Source: an uncultured Rickettsiales bacterium
GTDB taxonomy: Bacteria; Pseudomonadota; Alphaproteobacteria; RF32; CAG-239
Direction of reading: 5' to 3'
Length of the DNA: 64,000 bases
Assembly (NCBI GenBank): GCA_900551865.1
Contig: URXV01000001.1
Location: forward strand, 151,201 to 215,200
Shown: positions 1 through 9,169 of the stretch, piece by piece
How positions within the stretch are numbered: the stretch's first letter is position 1
Layout of the letters: the number at the start of each line of letters is the position of its first letter
Translations under genes and position numbers: made by a program
The notes under the pieces: model-generated
Database searches by the model: none
Told to the model about the DNA's origin: nothing
The model's input: the letters and a program-made list of their open reading frames with translations, nothing else

Positions 1-1
1 G

Positions 2-1240
2 CTGAACCGATACGGGTTGGAAACGGTGGAGTTGATTAAGGCTGTGCCGTCGGCTTTTGATTCTCTGATGCCGTGGGAAGTCCTTGGCGTCAGGGTGGAT
101 GAAGCCGCTTCCGTTGACGACAAACGCTGGGCATTGGCTGAGGCTCTGGTTTCTGCGAAATCTTCCTGGGCGCCCAAGTTTATGTTGGAGCTGCGCAAGA
201 TTGTTCCGCAACAGTTGAGCGAAATCGAAAAAGGGCGTTTTGAGCACTTTTTCAATCGGGCTTTTGACGCCAGAGAAGACATCTCGGAGTTAATGCCGTA
301 TATGGCGGTGTTCTTTTCGGAGTTGTACGCCAAAGTGCGGGAAAATTATTACAGGTACGATGATTTTTCACCGTATTTTCGTATGATGTTTCCGCAGCGG
401 CGCAAATACCTGAGAGGCCATAATGAGGTGAAAGACCTGCGTGTGGCAGCAGTATCAGGCCAGTTGGAAGACTGGGCGGATGCCTATGCGTGGTTATCAA
501 TCGGTGTCAGCCGGTTGGGTAACGCACGGGTTTACGGCTGTATTCTGTCTTTTTTGACGCAGTTGAAAGAACTGCTGTCAACGGAGGCTTACATCCAGTT
601 ATTCGGCTTAATGGCTGATAATGTCAAATTGGCGCATGATGTTGAAATATTAATGAATTGCGGTGAGGAGGCATATCGGACAAAGCTTCGTGAGAAATTG
701 GTCGAGTGCGGCACATCGACGTTTTTGCGGAATCAATTTCCGTTTGCGGGCTGGGATGAAAAGCTGGCGAAGGATGCGCTTGCCGTTCTGGCCAGCGGTG
801 ATATGATTCCGGTACAACGATTGAATGAGTTGACGCCGGTTTTGCAAAAAGCCGCGGCTGACATTATGGAAGCCAGAGCACAGATTGCGGCAGTTCGGGC
901 AGATGCTTTTGCTGCCGTAGAGTACCATCTGTGCCCGGCGGCTGAAAGCGTGCTGTTTTCGCTGGATTTTCGCAGCCAGAAGTATAAACTTCTTTATATT
1001 GACAAATACAAAATTGCGGATATGACGTTTTTGTATATGCTGAATAAGGAGTTTAACTACGTTGAAGACAAGGGAAACCTGTATGAACTGGTCGGCGCTT
1101 ATGCCCGTAAGTGGGGTTTGACCCGTGAGCAGTATCTGGCTATTTTACAAAGCAAAATCAAAGAGAATGCACTTTCTCTTAAAAGCTTTGTAAAAGACGA
1201 GGAACCGGAACGTGGCGTCGGCGGCGAGAGTACGCTGTAA
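2..1240 (+). CDS. Unrecognised protein, 5' end cut by the window edge
   Basis: The reading frame is open to the first base of the window, so the start lies outside. The codon at 17 (TTG) is only the first possible internal start and has no ribosome binding site. About 412 residues are visible. They are soluble, mainly helical in composition, with no membrane segment, and end in a charged tail (KDEEPERGVGGESTL). I do not recognise a domain. A strong terminator follows at 1272-1298, so this is the last gene of its transcript. Confidence 0.65.
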   Translation: MNRYGLETVELIKAVPSAFDSLMPWEVLGVRVDEAASVDDKRWALAEALVSAKSSWAPKFMLELRKIVPQQLSEIEKGRFEHFFNRAFDAREDISELMPYMAVFFSELYAKVRENYYRYDDFSPYFRMMFPQRRKYLRGHNEVKDLRVAAVSGQLEDWADAYAWLSIGVSRLGNARVYGCILSFLTQLKELLSTEAYIQLFGLMADNVKLAHDVEILMNCGEEAYRTKLREKLVECGTSTFLRNQFPFAGWDEKLAKDALAVLASGDMIPVQRLNELTPVLQKAAADIMEARAQIAAVRADAFAAVEYHLCPAAESVLFSLDFRSQKYKLLYIDKYKIADMTFLYMLNKEFNYVEDKGNLYELVGAYARKWGLTREQYLAILQSKIKENALSLKSFVKDEEPERGVGGESTL

Positions 1241-1271
1241 TGTATTCTGAACCGGGAACGGTATATGATAA

Positions 1272-1298
1272 GGGATGACGAAAGTCGTCCCTTTTTTG
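1272..1298 (+). terminator. Intrinsic terminator after the first gene
   Basis: An 8-bp stem (GGGATGAC with GTCGTCCC, one G-U pair) closes a GAAA tetraloop and runs into a T tract. It lies about 30 bases after the stop codon at 1240. Confidence 0.8.
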
Positions 1299-1423
1299 TG
1301 TGTCGGGAAAAGGCAATTCGTAATTTTTCCTTTTAAATAAAATATTTATTGATTTATTCAATTTTTAGTATAAGATGTAATAGATATGTTAATTTTTTTA
1401 GAATTTATTCTAGAGGAGGAGAT

Positions 1424-1657
1424 ATGTTAGACAGGTCAGACTTATTAGATGCAAAGCATTTAAGGCGGCGCAGTATGTTTTATTACCAGTCAATCCGACC
1501 CTGTGTGTATAAAGAGAGCACATTCGGCCATAATTGCGGAACGGATATGTATTTTGTGGAGCAGCGGGCATTGCGCAGCGGTTATCGTAATTCGCGTGCC
1601 GGCGTTGTCGACGGGACAGTCGGCAGAATGACTGCCCTGCCTCCGATTTACTGGTGA
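1424..1657 (+). CDS. Small orphan protein, 77 residues
   Basis: The ATG at 1424 follows an excellent ribosome binding site (AGAGGAGGA, 1412-1420), better than most in the window, and the stop is immediately followed by an intrinsic terminator at 1664-1685. That makes a self-contained small transcription unit. The product is basic and rich in Arg and Tyr (MLDRSDLLDAKHLRRR at the start, ALPPIYW at the end), with two cysteines and no signal peptide or membrane segment. I do not recognise it. The ORF extends upstream in frame to 1349, but only the 1424 start has a binding site. Confidence 0.55.
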   Translation: MLDRSDLLDAKHLRRRSMFYYQSIRPCVYKESTFGHNCGTDMYFVEQRALRSGYRNSRAGVVDGTVGRMTALPPIYW

Positions 1658-1663
1658 TTTTTG

Positions 1664-1685
1664 CGGCGTCGGCGCCGTTTTTTTT
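1664..1685 (+). terminator. Intrinsic terminator of the small orphan gene
   Basis: CGGCG (1664-1668) pairs with CGCCG (1673-1677) around TCGG, followed by an eight-base T tract. It starts 7 bases after the stop at 1657. Confidence 0.8.
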
Positions 1686-1707
1686 GTATTATCTCCGTAA
1701 ACAAGCA

Positions 1708-1851
1708 ATGAACCGAAAAAAAAGCCGTATTAACTATGATAAATATGACCCGAAAAAACGTATTAACTATGGTAAATATTGGCGGGGCTGTATGGGCACG
1801 GTGCGGTTTTTGAATCCGGGAAGTGCCTGGTACGGCGTGCTTTCGGCGTAA
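1708..1851 (+). CDS. Possible very small ORF with an internal repeat
   Basis: A 47-codon frame reads MNRKKSRINYDKYDPKKR and then repeats RINY(D/G)KY. The repeat is also visible in the DNA: a 33-bp imperfect unit starting at 1726 and again at 1759. There is no ribosome binding site, so this may be only an intergenic duplication in front of the ABC transporter gene. Confidence 0.2.
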   Translation: MNRKKSRINYDKYDPKKRINYGKYWRGCMGTVRFLNPGSAWYGVLSA

Positions 1852-1918
1852 AGATTTATGCTGGACACCGTGCAAATTTTATGGTATCATTTTCATATGG
1901 GAAAACGGAGATTTGGCA

Positions 1919-4189
1919 ATGGCGAAAGAAAAAGACAATAAAATTCCCAATTTTGCGGAGTATGAACGGAAACGGCTGCTGGAACTGGCCGGACAAGCGC
2001 GCAAAGCAGTACTGGAACTGAAAAAAACTAAAGAGTCCGGGAACAGGACAGATGGAGACGGCGGCGGCATTTTGAGTGGTGCGGAAGGGAAGGCCAAAGA
2101 ACAGGGAACGCTTAAAACGGTATGGGGCGTTTTTCAGGAAGCCTGGCACAAAACCGGAAAGGATTTCAAGAAGTCTGTCGGATTTAAGATGGGAGAGTCG
2201 GTTTTTGCCGGGTTAAACCCTTATTGTCAGAACTTGCTGTTCGGTTCGCTGCCGGGACTTGTCAATGGTGCGGGCGGCGCGGCGGCAAAGTTTTTTGGCG
2301 CTGCGATTTTGGAGATTACCCGCAAAAGGCTGTCTAACTTTTGCCGGTTTAAGGCAAAAATGGCGTCAATTGTTTTGAACGATACGCACGCCAATGCCGC
2401 GTCGAGTTCCATTTATGAAGATATTTTGCATAAACCGCGTCCGTATTTTAAAGACAATGCTCCGGCGGCGTTAGGCGGGATTACCGGGGAAATTGCTTCG
2501 GCGAAGAATACGCTTTTGAATACGTCGGTTGAGTGTTTGTCAAAAGCCGTCATATTCGGTATCAGCTCCGCCAGCCTGTTGGCCGTGGATCCGATGCTGG
2601 CGGCGGGCGTTCTCGGCGTAACGGCGGTGACTGCGGAATTCGGCGGGTTTATGAATAACGCTTACCGGAAATTAAACAGCAAAATGCGTTCGTTTGGCAA
2701 CCGTATCAGGAAAGATAACAGCGATTCAATAAAAAATACGCCGCTGGTTCAGGATACGAACCGGGTTGAGGAGGAAACGCGGCTGATGCGCAGCAGGCTT
2801 GACCATTCATCGGGGATTACGCAGAAAATCACTTATGAAAAGAGCAAGGCGTATCTGAAAATGCAGACGGCAATCAGTATCGGAATGGAGGGGCTGATTA
2901 TGGCGGCGGCGTTTGCCGATGTGGTTAAGACCGGGGATATCGGGCGGTTTGCCCTTATCAGCTCGGCATCTTGGCAAATGATGATGTCGGGCAGTATGCT
3001 TTCAGAGTTGTGGAACGAAATGCAGGCCGGAACGCACCGCTTGATTGACGCTTCCAAAAAGCTGATTACGCCGAAGGAACTGGAACGCGTTACAGGCAAT
3101 GAAAAACTGTCGGAACGAGATACCAAAATCAGCGTGCAGAATGTCAGTTTTGCGTATCCGCTGATTAAGGACGTTACGGATATGAGCCTGGTTGAGGCAA
3201 TGGACAGAGACGGTGAAATCAGGCGGACGGAGAATGTCCTCAAAAATATGAGCGTTGAATTTGACAAAGGCGGTTTGACGGCAGTGGTCGGAACTTCCGG
3301 CAACGGAAAATCAACGCTGATGAGCCTGATACGGCATGATTATGACGTGCAGGAGGGGAAAATATTTATCGGCGACAAGGAAATACGCGAACTTTCCGAC
3401 CGGGAGTTGAACGCGCAGATAACGTTTGTTGACCAGAAAGTTCACTTTTTTGACGATACGGTGGGATATAACCTTAAATATTTTAAGCCCGGAGCGACGG
3501 AAGAAGAGCTGATGGAAGCCTGCCGCAAAGCCGGTTTTGACAGGGATGTTGAAAAGTTTAAAGACGGGCTCTCGCATAGAATCGGACAAGACGGCGCCAA
3601 ACTTTCGGGCGGGCAGCAGCAGCGTCTGGCTTTGGCGCGCGCTTTTCTGACGGACAAGCCGATTGTTATTATGGACGAACCGACGACGGGGCTTGACGGG
3701 CAGCTCAGCCTGAAAGTTATGAAAGCGCTTAAGGAGATGGCAAAGGAAAAAACGGTCATTATGGTTACGCATAATCCGGCGGAAGTCGCCCTTTCCGACC
3801 GGGTGGTCGTGGTGGAAAAAGGGGAAATCTCAGCGGACGGGAAGCCGCAGGATTTGATAAAATCAAATGAGTTTCTGCGTTCGTTCCTGACCAAAGACGA
3901 CATTAAGACGAAGCGACAGTTGTATAATGTCAGCGTCAACGGCATCAATCCGAAGAAAGAGGCGGCGGAACTTTTGAATCAGGAAGCCGACGGCAGAGTT
4001 TTGAGCGATGCGGAGCGGGCGGAGAAACGCAAGCTGTTGGAAGCGCATAAACGGGCGTATGTCGGCGTGCGCAAAAATGCGATTAAGAGCGAGCGTGCCA
4101 AGGCAGGAAAAACGTTGCCGGAGAAAAAAGAACGCCGGCCTTTGCAGCCGGTACCGGCCGTTCCGGTCAAAGGCGGGGCGGAGATGTGA
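1919..4189 (+). CDS. Atypical single-chain ABC exporter (membrane domain plus ATPase)
   Basis: The ATG at 1919 is chosen because GGAG (1907-1910) sits 8 bases upstream; the frame is open 32 codons further but without a binding site. The product is 756 residues. Residues 1-400 resemble a divergent type-IV exporter domain, including a coupling-helix-like stretch (KPRPYFKDN), but hydrophobicity is weak and the first 70 residues are charged and soluble. The ATPase domain has every motif: Walker A GTSGNGKST (about 458), a Q-loop, signature LSGGQQQR (about 561), Walker B IVIMDEPT (about 581) and an H-loop. A basic 110-residue tail follows and is not usual for the family. The substrate is unknown. 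Confidence 0.8.
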   Translation: MAKEKDNKIPNFAEYERKRLLELAGQARKAVLELKKTKESGNRTDGDGGGILSGAEGKAKEQGTLKTVWGVFQEAWHKTGKDFKKSVGFKMGESVFAGLNPYCQNLLFGSLPGLVNGAGGAAAKFFGAAILEITRKRLSNFCRFKAKMASIVLNDTHANAASSSIYEDILHKPRPYFKDNAPAALGGITGEIASAKNTLLNTSVECLSKAVIFGISSASLLAVDPMLAAGVLGVTAVTAEFGGFMNNAYRKLNSKMRSFGNRIRKDNSDSIKNTPLVQDTNRVEEETRLMRSRLDHSSGITQKITYEKSKAYLKMQTAISIGMEGLIMAAAFADVVKTGDIGRFALISSASWQMMMSGSMLSELWNEMQAGTHRLIDASKKLITPKELERVTGNEKLSERDTKISVQNVSFAYPLIKDVTDMSLVEAMDRDGEIRRTENVLKNMSVEFDKGGLTAVVGTSGNGKSTLMSLIRHDYDVQEGKIFIGDKEIRELSDRELNAQITFVDQKVHFFDDTVGYNLKYFKPGATEEELMEACRKAGFDRDVEKFKDGLSHRIGQDGAKLSGGQQQRLALARAFLTDKPIVIMDEPTTGLDGQLSLKVMKALKEMAKEKTVIMVTHNPAEVALSDRVVVVEKGEISADGKPQDLIKSNEFLRSFLTKDDIKTKRQLYNVSVNGINPKKEAAELLNQEADGRVLSDAERAEKRKLLEAHKRAYVGVRKNAIKSERAKAGKTLPEKKERRPLQPVPAVPVKGGAEM

Positions 4190-4237
4190 TTTTTCACTGA
4201 ATGGCCGCGTTTGGGGGCAAGAGACGTGATTTTGCGT

Positions 4238-6172
4238 TTATGCGGAAAATGCACCTGACGTTTGCAGATTGTAAAGGCGGCGGAAAAGGCCGCTTTTGTT
4301 TTTGAGGAGTTTTTGCGGGGTTCCGTCTTCAACGACGATGCCGTTGTCCAGAACGATAATCCGGTCCATACGGCGCAGGGTGGAGAGGCGGTGGGCGACG
4401 GCGATGACGGTTTTGTGCTGCATAATATTCTGTAAAGCCTGCTGAATTGCGGTTTCAGATTCGCTGTCAAGCGCCGAGGTGGCTTCGTCCAGAATGAGAA
4501 CCGGCGCATTTTTAAGGAGCGCTGCGGCTATGGCTATGCGCTGGCGTTCGCCGCCGGAAAGCTTGACGCCGCGTTCGCCGACAATGCTGTCGTATCCCTG
4601 GGGAAGTTTCATAATCGTGTCGTGAATACAGGCGAGCCGGGCGGCGGCGCGGACTTCTTCATCAGTGGCTTTGGGGCGGGCGAAACGGATGTTTTCCGAG
4701 ATTGAACGGTTAAACAAAGCCGGTTCCTGCGCGATGAGGGAAATGTTTTGATGCAGTGAGAACAAGGTTACGCCGGCGATGTCCTGTCCGGCAATGAGAA
4801 TTTTGCCGCTTTGCAAATCATAGGCGCGGAGCAGCAGGTTGACGAGGGTTGATTTTCCGGCGCCGGAAAGGCCGACGATACCGATTTTTTCTCCGGCGGC
4901 AATGTTCAGGTTCAGATTGGAGAATAGCGGTTTGTCCGGCGTGTAGGAGAAAGCGGCGTTTTGGAAAGATATGGAAGGAGGCATAGGCCGGAGTGTGGGG
5001 GTGGTGGCCGGGACGGCGGCATCGGATGCGGAGAGGGGAGTGTTTGTTGCAGGAGCGGCGGTACCGGGTGCGGAGAGGGGAGTGTTTGTGGTTGGGACGG
5101 AGGTACTGGGTGCGGAGAGGGGAACGTTTGCGGCAGGAGCGGCAGTGTCGGATTTGTCCGCAGGAAAGCGTTTGAGGACAAGCCGGCGGGCGTTTGGGGC
5201 GTCGGTTATTTCAAGCGGTTTGTACAGGAGGCTGAGCGCGTCTTCTACAGCGCCAAGTTGTTTTTGGAACCGGATAACGTTATCTCCGAACATTTCACAG
5301 GGGGTGTGCAACAGATTGATATAAGTCAGGGTAATCAGCGTCTGGGTCAGATTCAAATCTTTTATCTGCCAGTAATAGATAAGGATTGACAGGGAGGTCA
5401 GCCGGAGCGCCAGCGCTATCGTGATATTATAGCTGTGGGAGATGCCTATTTCCTTTCCCCTTTGAATGCAGCTGCGAACCCATTTATTGACGGCTTTGGC
5501 GAGGCAGACGCGTTCGTGCGGAAAGGCAGCGCAGTTTTTGACCAGGCGGGCGTTGGCTATGCTGTCCACCATAATTCCGGAAACGGCGGATTCAAGCCTG
5601 GCGGCGTCGCGGGAAACCGGTTTGAGTTTTCGGCAATGGGTGTAGTCTATAATTGATACGGCGATGCAGAAAACGAGCAGAGTGAGCGCCAGCCCGCCGT
5701 TAATCTGAAACAGAATCGGGAAAGCCACGGCATAGGGCACGATGACACCTTCCAGAAAACCTTTGAATCTCCAAACAATATCGCGCGTGCTGTTTTCCAG
5801 ACTGAGGATTTTATCGGATACGGTTCCGGACATTTCGGCGGCAAAATAAGCGGGGGAATGTTTGTGCGTTTGCCGGAACAGGCTGACAAGGAGATTTTTT
5901 TTGAGCCGGATATCCATACGGTATTCAAAAAAGGTGCGAACGCCGTCGGCAATGTTTGAGCCAAAATGGAGCGCGGCGTAGACGGCAAGCCAGGACAGGG
6001 CGGCAGAAGAAAACGCCTGCCCGGGGTGCGTGCCGATATATCCGAACAAGGCGGCGATGCAGTAATTGTCCAGATAAATGAGAACGCGGGAAAGGGCAAA
6101 AAGCCCGTAAGTGGCAAGCGTATAGTATTTTATTTTCCACAGGCTGCGGAAGATGAATTTGGCGGCGGTCAT
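4238..6172 (-). CDS. ABC half-exporter with a repeat linker
   Basis: The 644-residue protein has a six-helix type-IV exporter domain (residues 1-330) and a C-terminal ATPase: Walker A GLSGAGKST (about 433), signature LSGGERQR (about 537), Walker B VLILDEATSALD (about 557). Between the two lies an insertion rich in Ala, Pro, Thr and Ser made of three 14-residue repeats of the type NTPLSAPGTAAPAT. The start ATG overlaps the stop of the upstream paralogue by 4 bases (6169-6172), so the two are co-transcribed and probably form a heterodimer. The family exports lipids, peptides or drugs; the substrate here is unknown. Confidence 0.85.
   Translation of the reverse strand: MTAAKFIFRSLWKIKYYTLATYGLFALSRVLIYLDNYCIAALFGYIGTHPGQAFSSAALSWLAVYAALHFGSNIADGVRTFFEYRMDIRLKKNLLVSLFRQTHKHSPAYFAAEMSGTVSDKILSLENSTRDIVWRFKGFLEGVIVPYAVAFPILFQINGGLALTLLVFCIAVSIIDYTHCRKLKPVSRDAARLESAVSGIMVDSIANARLVKNCAAFPHERVCLAKAVNKWVRSCIQRGKEIGISHSYNITIALALRLTSLSILIYYWQIKDLNLTQTLITLTYINLLHTPCEMFGDNVIRFQKQLGAVEDALSLLYKPLEITDAPNARRLVLKRFPADKSDTAAPAANVPLSAPSTSVPTTNTPLSAPGTAAPATNTPLSASDAAVPATTPTLRPMPPSISFQNAAFSYTPDKPLFSNLNLNIAAGEKIGIVGLSGAGKSTLVNLLLRAYDLQSGKILIAGQDIAGVTLFSLHQNISLIAQEPALFNRSISENIRFARPKATDEEVRAAARLACIHDTIMKLPQGYDSIVGERGVKLSGGERQRIAIAAALLKNAPVLILDEATSALDSESETAIQQALQNIMQHKTVIAVAHRLSTLRRMDRIIVLDNGIVVEDGTPQKLLKNKSGLFRRLYNLQTSGAFSA
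5010..5147. repeat. 42-bp in-frame tandem repeat, three copies
   Basis: On the + strand the string GAGAGG recurs at 5031, 5073 and 5115, exactly 42 bases apart, with most of the surrounding unit conserved. The repeat encodes the 14-residue linker unit of the ABC half-exporter and could change copy number by slippage without breaking the frame. Confidence 0.8.
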
Positions 6173-7929
6173 TGGTTTTCTCCATAAGTCAGGTAGCCGT
6201 TGTTTTGCATTTGGCAGAGTTTGCGGAAGATGCCGTTCGGGCGGCTGAGGAGTTCGGCGGGAGAGCCGTCTTCGGCGATTTTCCCGTTATCAAGAACGAT
6301 AATCCGGTTCATGTGGCGCAAGGTGGAAAGGCGGTGGGCGACGGCGATGACGGTTTTATCCTTAATCAGGTTTTGCAGGGCTTTTTCAATCAGGGATTCA
6401 GACTGGCTGTCAAGCGCGGAGGTTGCTTCGTCCAGAATGAGCACGGGCGCGTTTTGCAAAATGGCGCGGGCAATCGCAATACGTTGCCTCTCGCCGCCGG
6501 AAAGCAAAACGCCGCGTTCGCCGACGATGCTGTCGTATCCCTGGGGAAGTTTCATAATCGTATCGTGAATGCAGGCGAGGCGGGCGGCAGCGCGGATTTG
6601 TTCCATTGAGGCTCTGGGACTGGCGATGCGCAGGTTTTCGGTTATGGAACGGTTGAGCAGCGACGTATCCTGCGGAACGACGGCGATGTTCCGATGCAGG
6701 GAACGGAGCGTCAAATCCCTGATGTCGTTATGGTTAATGAGGATTTTGCCGTTGGTAACGTCATAGGAGCGCAGGAGCAGGTTGACGAGGGTGGATTTGC
6801 CGGAGCCTGAATGTCCGACGAGGCCGATTTTCTGTCCGGGTTCTATCTTCAGATTAAGGTTTTGGAATACGGGGCGGCCTTTGACATAGGAGAAACTGAC
6901 GTTTTGGAACGTGATTGACGCTTTTGACGTGCGCAGGGTTTTGGCGTTTTCTTTTTCGGAAATGTCCGGCGGGAGATTTATGACGTCAAAATTGGCTTTC
7001 AGGCCGCCGAACAGGTCGGCGCAGAACTGGCTGAAATTGTTAATCAGCATAATTGAGATTACCATACCGGAAAGCGTGGTATAGACATAGAAAAGATTGT
7101 CAAGCGCGATATTGTCGCGTTTGGCAAAAAAGAGGATGAGAAGAACGCTGACGCTCAGGAATACCGTGTCTGCGGCATGAAAGGCGAAACGGGAAAAAGT
7201 CTGGTATTTTCCCTGCGCGGCATGCAGGCGGTAGGCCTCTTTGAGATGTTTGTAGAAATACAGCTGTTCGGTAAAGAATGAACCGGAGTATTTGACAAGG
7301 CCGGCGTTGGCAATGCTGTCTACCAGTATGCCGCGGGCTTTGTTTTCGGCTTTTGTTTTGTCGTTACTGAGGGTGAAGAAGCGGCGGTTGACTTTATAAA
7401 CGGCAAAGAAGTACGGAATGTTTAACGCCAGCAGGGAAAGGCTTAACGCCGGACTGAAAGCGGCGATAATGGCAAACGATACAATCAGCGTGCAGAGCGG
7501 GCGCACCAGCATATAACAGGTGTCCGTAAACGCAGAAACCAGACCGCGGGCGAAACCGTTTACCGCGGCGGATATGCGGCCGCTCATCTCCTCGTCAAAA
7601 TAGCGGGCGGAGTGGGCGTGAACTTTGGCGAAAATGTCGGCTATCAGATAGGAAATAAAAGTGTGGGAAAAAGCTTCTTTGATGTATGTGGCGAAGAAGC
7701 CGTTGATGAGGGCGCGCAACAGGTAGTAGGCGACAATCGTTTGCATAATTATCAGGCAATTCTGCAACGCCTGCATTTTGTCCGCGATTTCAAAACAGCC
7801 GACGAGACGGCTGACAATCCAGCCTTCCAACGGGAGGATGATACAGGTGAGGAAGAATGCCAGACAAAAAAGAATGAACAATCTGCGGCATTTTTTAAGA
7901 TTTGTTAAGATAAGTCGGGTAATAGTCAT
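6169..7929 (-). CDS. ABC half-exporter, first gene of a pair
   Basis: The start is placed at 7929 (MTITRLILTNLKK), just before the first membrane helix. The frame is open for another 100 codons, but that part is proline-rich, has no family match and would overlap the divergent gene at 8064. The 586-residue product has six membrane helices, then Walker A GHSGSGKST (about 370), signature LSGGERQR and Walker B VLILDEATSALD. It is a paralogue of the gene it overlaps downstream: an 88-base block of the ATPase domain differs at only 5 positions between the two. Confidence 0.85.
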   Translation of the reverse strand: MTITRLILTNLKKCRRLFILFCLAFFLTCIILPLEGWIVSRLVGCFEIADKMQALQNCLIIMQTIVAYYLLRALINGFFATYIKEAFSHTFISYLIADIFAKVHAHSARYFDEEMSGRISAAVNGFARGLVSAFTDTCYMLVRPLCTLIVSFAIIAAFSPALSLSLLALNIPYFFAVYKVNRRFFTLSNDKTKAENKARGILVDSIANAGLVKYSGSFFTEQLYFYKHLKEAYRLHAAQGKYQTFSRFAFHAADTVFLSVSVLLILFFAKRDNIALDNLFYVYTTLSGMVISIMLINNFSQFCADLFGGLKANFDVINLPPDISEKENAKTLRTSKASITFQNVSFSYVKGRPVFQNLNLKIEPGQKIGLVGHSGSGKSTLVNLLLRSYDVTNGKILINHNDIRDLTLRSLHRNIAVVPQDTSLLNRSITENLRIASPRASMEQIRAAARLACIHDTIMKLPQGYDSIVGERGVLLSGGERQRIAIARAILQNAPVLILDEATSALDSQSESLIEKALQNLIKDKTVIAVAHRLSTLRHMNRIIVLDNGKIAEDGSPAELLSRPNGIFRKLCQMQNNGYLTYGENQ

Positions 7930-8063
7930 CAGTAATATCTTTAATAGTTTCGCGCTTTCTGCCGGTTTCGGCGGTTTAATGCGGCAAAAATAGCACAAAA
8001 GCGCTTTTTTGTCAACAATTAAATATCGGAAGGCGGGAGACGTTTTTATTTTGAGGCGGACCG

Positions 8064-9080
8064 ATGAAGAAAATTGCAGTATTGGGCGGGATTGCGGCAG
8101 CGGCGTGTGCGGCGGCGTGGTTTTGGCTGGCCGGATTGAATGAGGCAAAAATCGTGTTTGTTTTACCGTCGTCGGAGCGGGCGTCGTCGCCGTATTATTA
8201 TAAAAAGGACGGCGATTTCTTTTTGGCACAGGATCTGCGCAAAGGGTTTGAAAAACTCGGCTATACGGTGGAATACCGGTTCCGCGAGGATTATGACGAC
8301 CTGAAATTAGGCGACGCCGGGAATGTGCTTTATTTTAAGGGATACTATAATTTTGAGCATTTGCCGGAGGCGGATAACCCCGATGACGGGCGCAAACGCG
8401 TCTTGTACCTTTATTATGTAGAAGGTCTGCATCAGGAGATTTTGCGGGAGGCGGACGTTGTGGCGAGCGCTTCAAAGAAGTTTATCAGCGAAGTGGTCGA
8501 ACCGGCGGGCGCGCGGGCGGTTTATGTGCCGCAGTTTACCAATCCGGAACGGTTTAAGCCGGCGGACAAAGAAGCCGACAAGGCTTATCCGGTGCTGTTT
8601 GTCGGTTCGGACCACAGCGGGTTCGGGCGGAAAAGCGTTGACTACGCGGTTCTGGCCGGGACGGATTTGAGCGTATTCGGGAAATTCTGGGAAAAAACGC
8701 TGCGCCCAGAGGTGTTGAAAGGCAGTTTTATAGAAAACAACGATTTGTACCGCTATTATGCCAATGCGGGGATTGTTTTGAATGACCATCGCGAAGATAT
8801 GCTCTATTACGGTTTTGTTTCCAACCGGATTTATGACGTTACCGCGTCGGGCGGGTTTGTCCTGACCGATTATCTGCCGGAGATTGAGGAGGTTTACGGC
8901 GACAGCGTGGCTACCTATAAGGACTATTACGATTTTAAGGAAAAGCTGGAATATTATCTGGCGCACCCGGAGGTTCGGGCGGAAATGGCGCAGCGGGCGC
9001 GGCAAATCACGCTGGAGCGGTTTACGGCGGACAAGACGGCGCAGATTTTTGACGGCATTTTTAAAAATATCAAAAAATAA
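8064..9080 (+). CDS. CgeB-like glycosyltransferase with an N-terminal membrane anchor
   Basis: The 338-residue protein begins with MKK and a hydrophobic stretch (residues 4-25), then a GT-B-like fold. The C-terminal half carries the CgeB/Glyco_trans_1_2 pattern: a VLNDHRED stretch, YGFVSNRIYDVTASGGFVLTD, and a final helix with HPEVRAEMAQRAR. Such enzymes transfer sugars from nucleotide donors in the cytoplasm. The positive N-terminus followed by one helix would place the enzyme outside the inner membrane, which does not fit a nucleotide-sugar donor unless the helix is a reversed anchor. The binding site is GAGGCGG. It diverges from the ABC pair and stands alone before groES. Confidence 0.7.
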   Translation: MKKIAVLGGIAAAACAAAWFWLAGLNEAKIVFVLPSSERASSPYYYKKDGDFFLAQDLRKGFEKLGYTVEYRFREDYDDLKLGDAGNVLYFKGYYNFEHLPEADNPDDGRKRVLYLYYVEGLHQEILREADVVASASKKFISEVVEPAGARAVYVPQFTNPERFKPADKEADKAYPVLFVGSDHSGFGRKSVDYAVLAGTDLSVFGKFWEKTLRPEVLKGSFIENNDLYRYYANAGIVLNDHREDMLYYGFVSNRIYDVTASGGFVLTDYLPEIEEVYGDSVATYKDYYDFKEKLEYYLAHPEVRAEMAQRARQITLERFTADKTAQIFDGIFKNIKK

Positions 9081-9124
9081 TACTTTTTTTGTGTGAGCGC
9101 TTGATTTTCGCAAAGGCAGACACT

Positions 9125-9140
9125 AACTAAAGTATTAGTT
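9125..9140. promoter_or_regulatory. Inverted repeat in the groESL promoter region
   Basis: AACTAA (9125-9130) and TTAGTT (9135-9140) form a perfect inverted repeat around AGTA, about 30 bases before groES. A CTTG element lies upstream near 9101, as in alphaproteobacterial heat-shock promoters, but the -10 match is poor. The HrcA operator (CIRCE, TTAGCACTC and its complement) is absent. An operator role is inference. Confidence 0.4.
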
Positions 9141-9169
9141 TTAATCTAACTTATACAGGAGCGATGTAA

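Noticed and set aside
7930..8229. 100-codon N-terminal extension of the ABC half-exporter
   Set aside because: It is proline-rich, lacks family similarity and overlaps the divergent gene; the internal start precedes the first helix.
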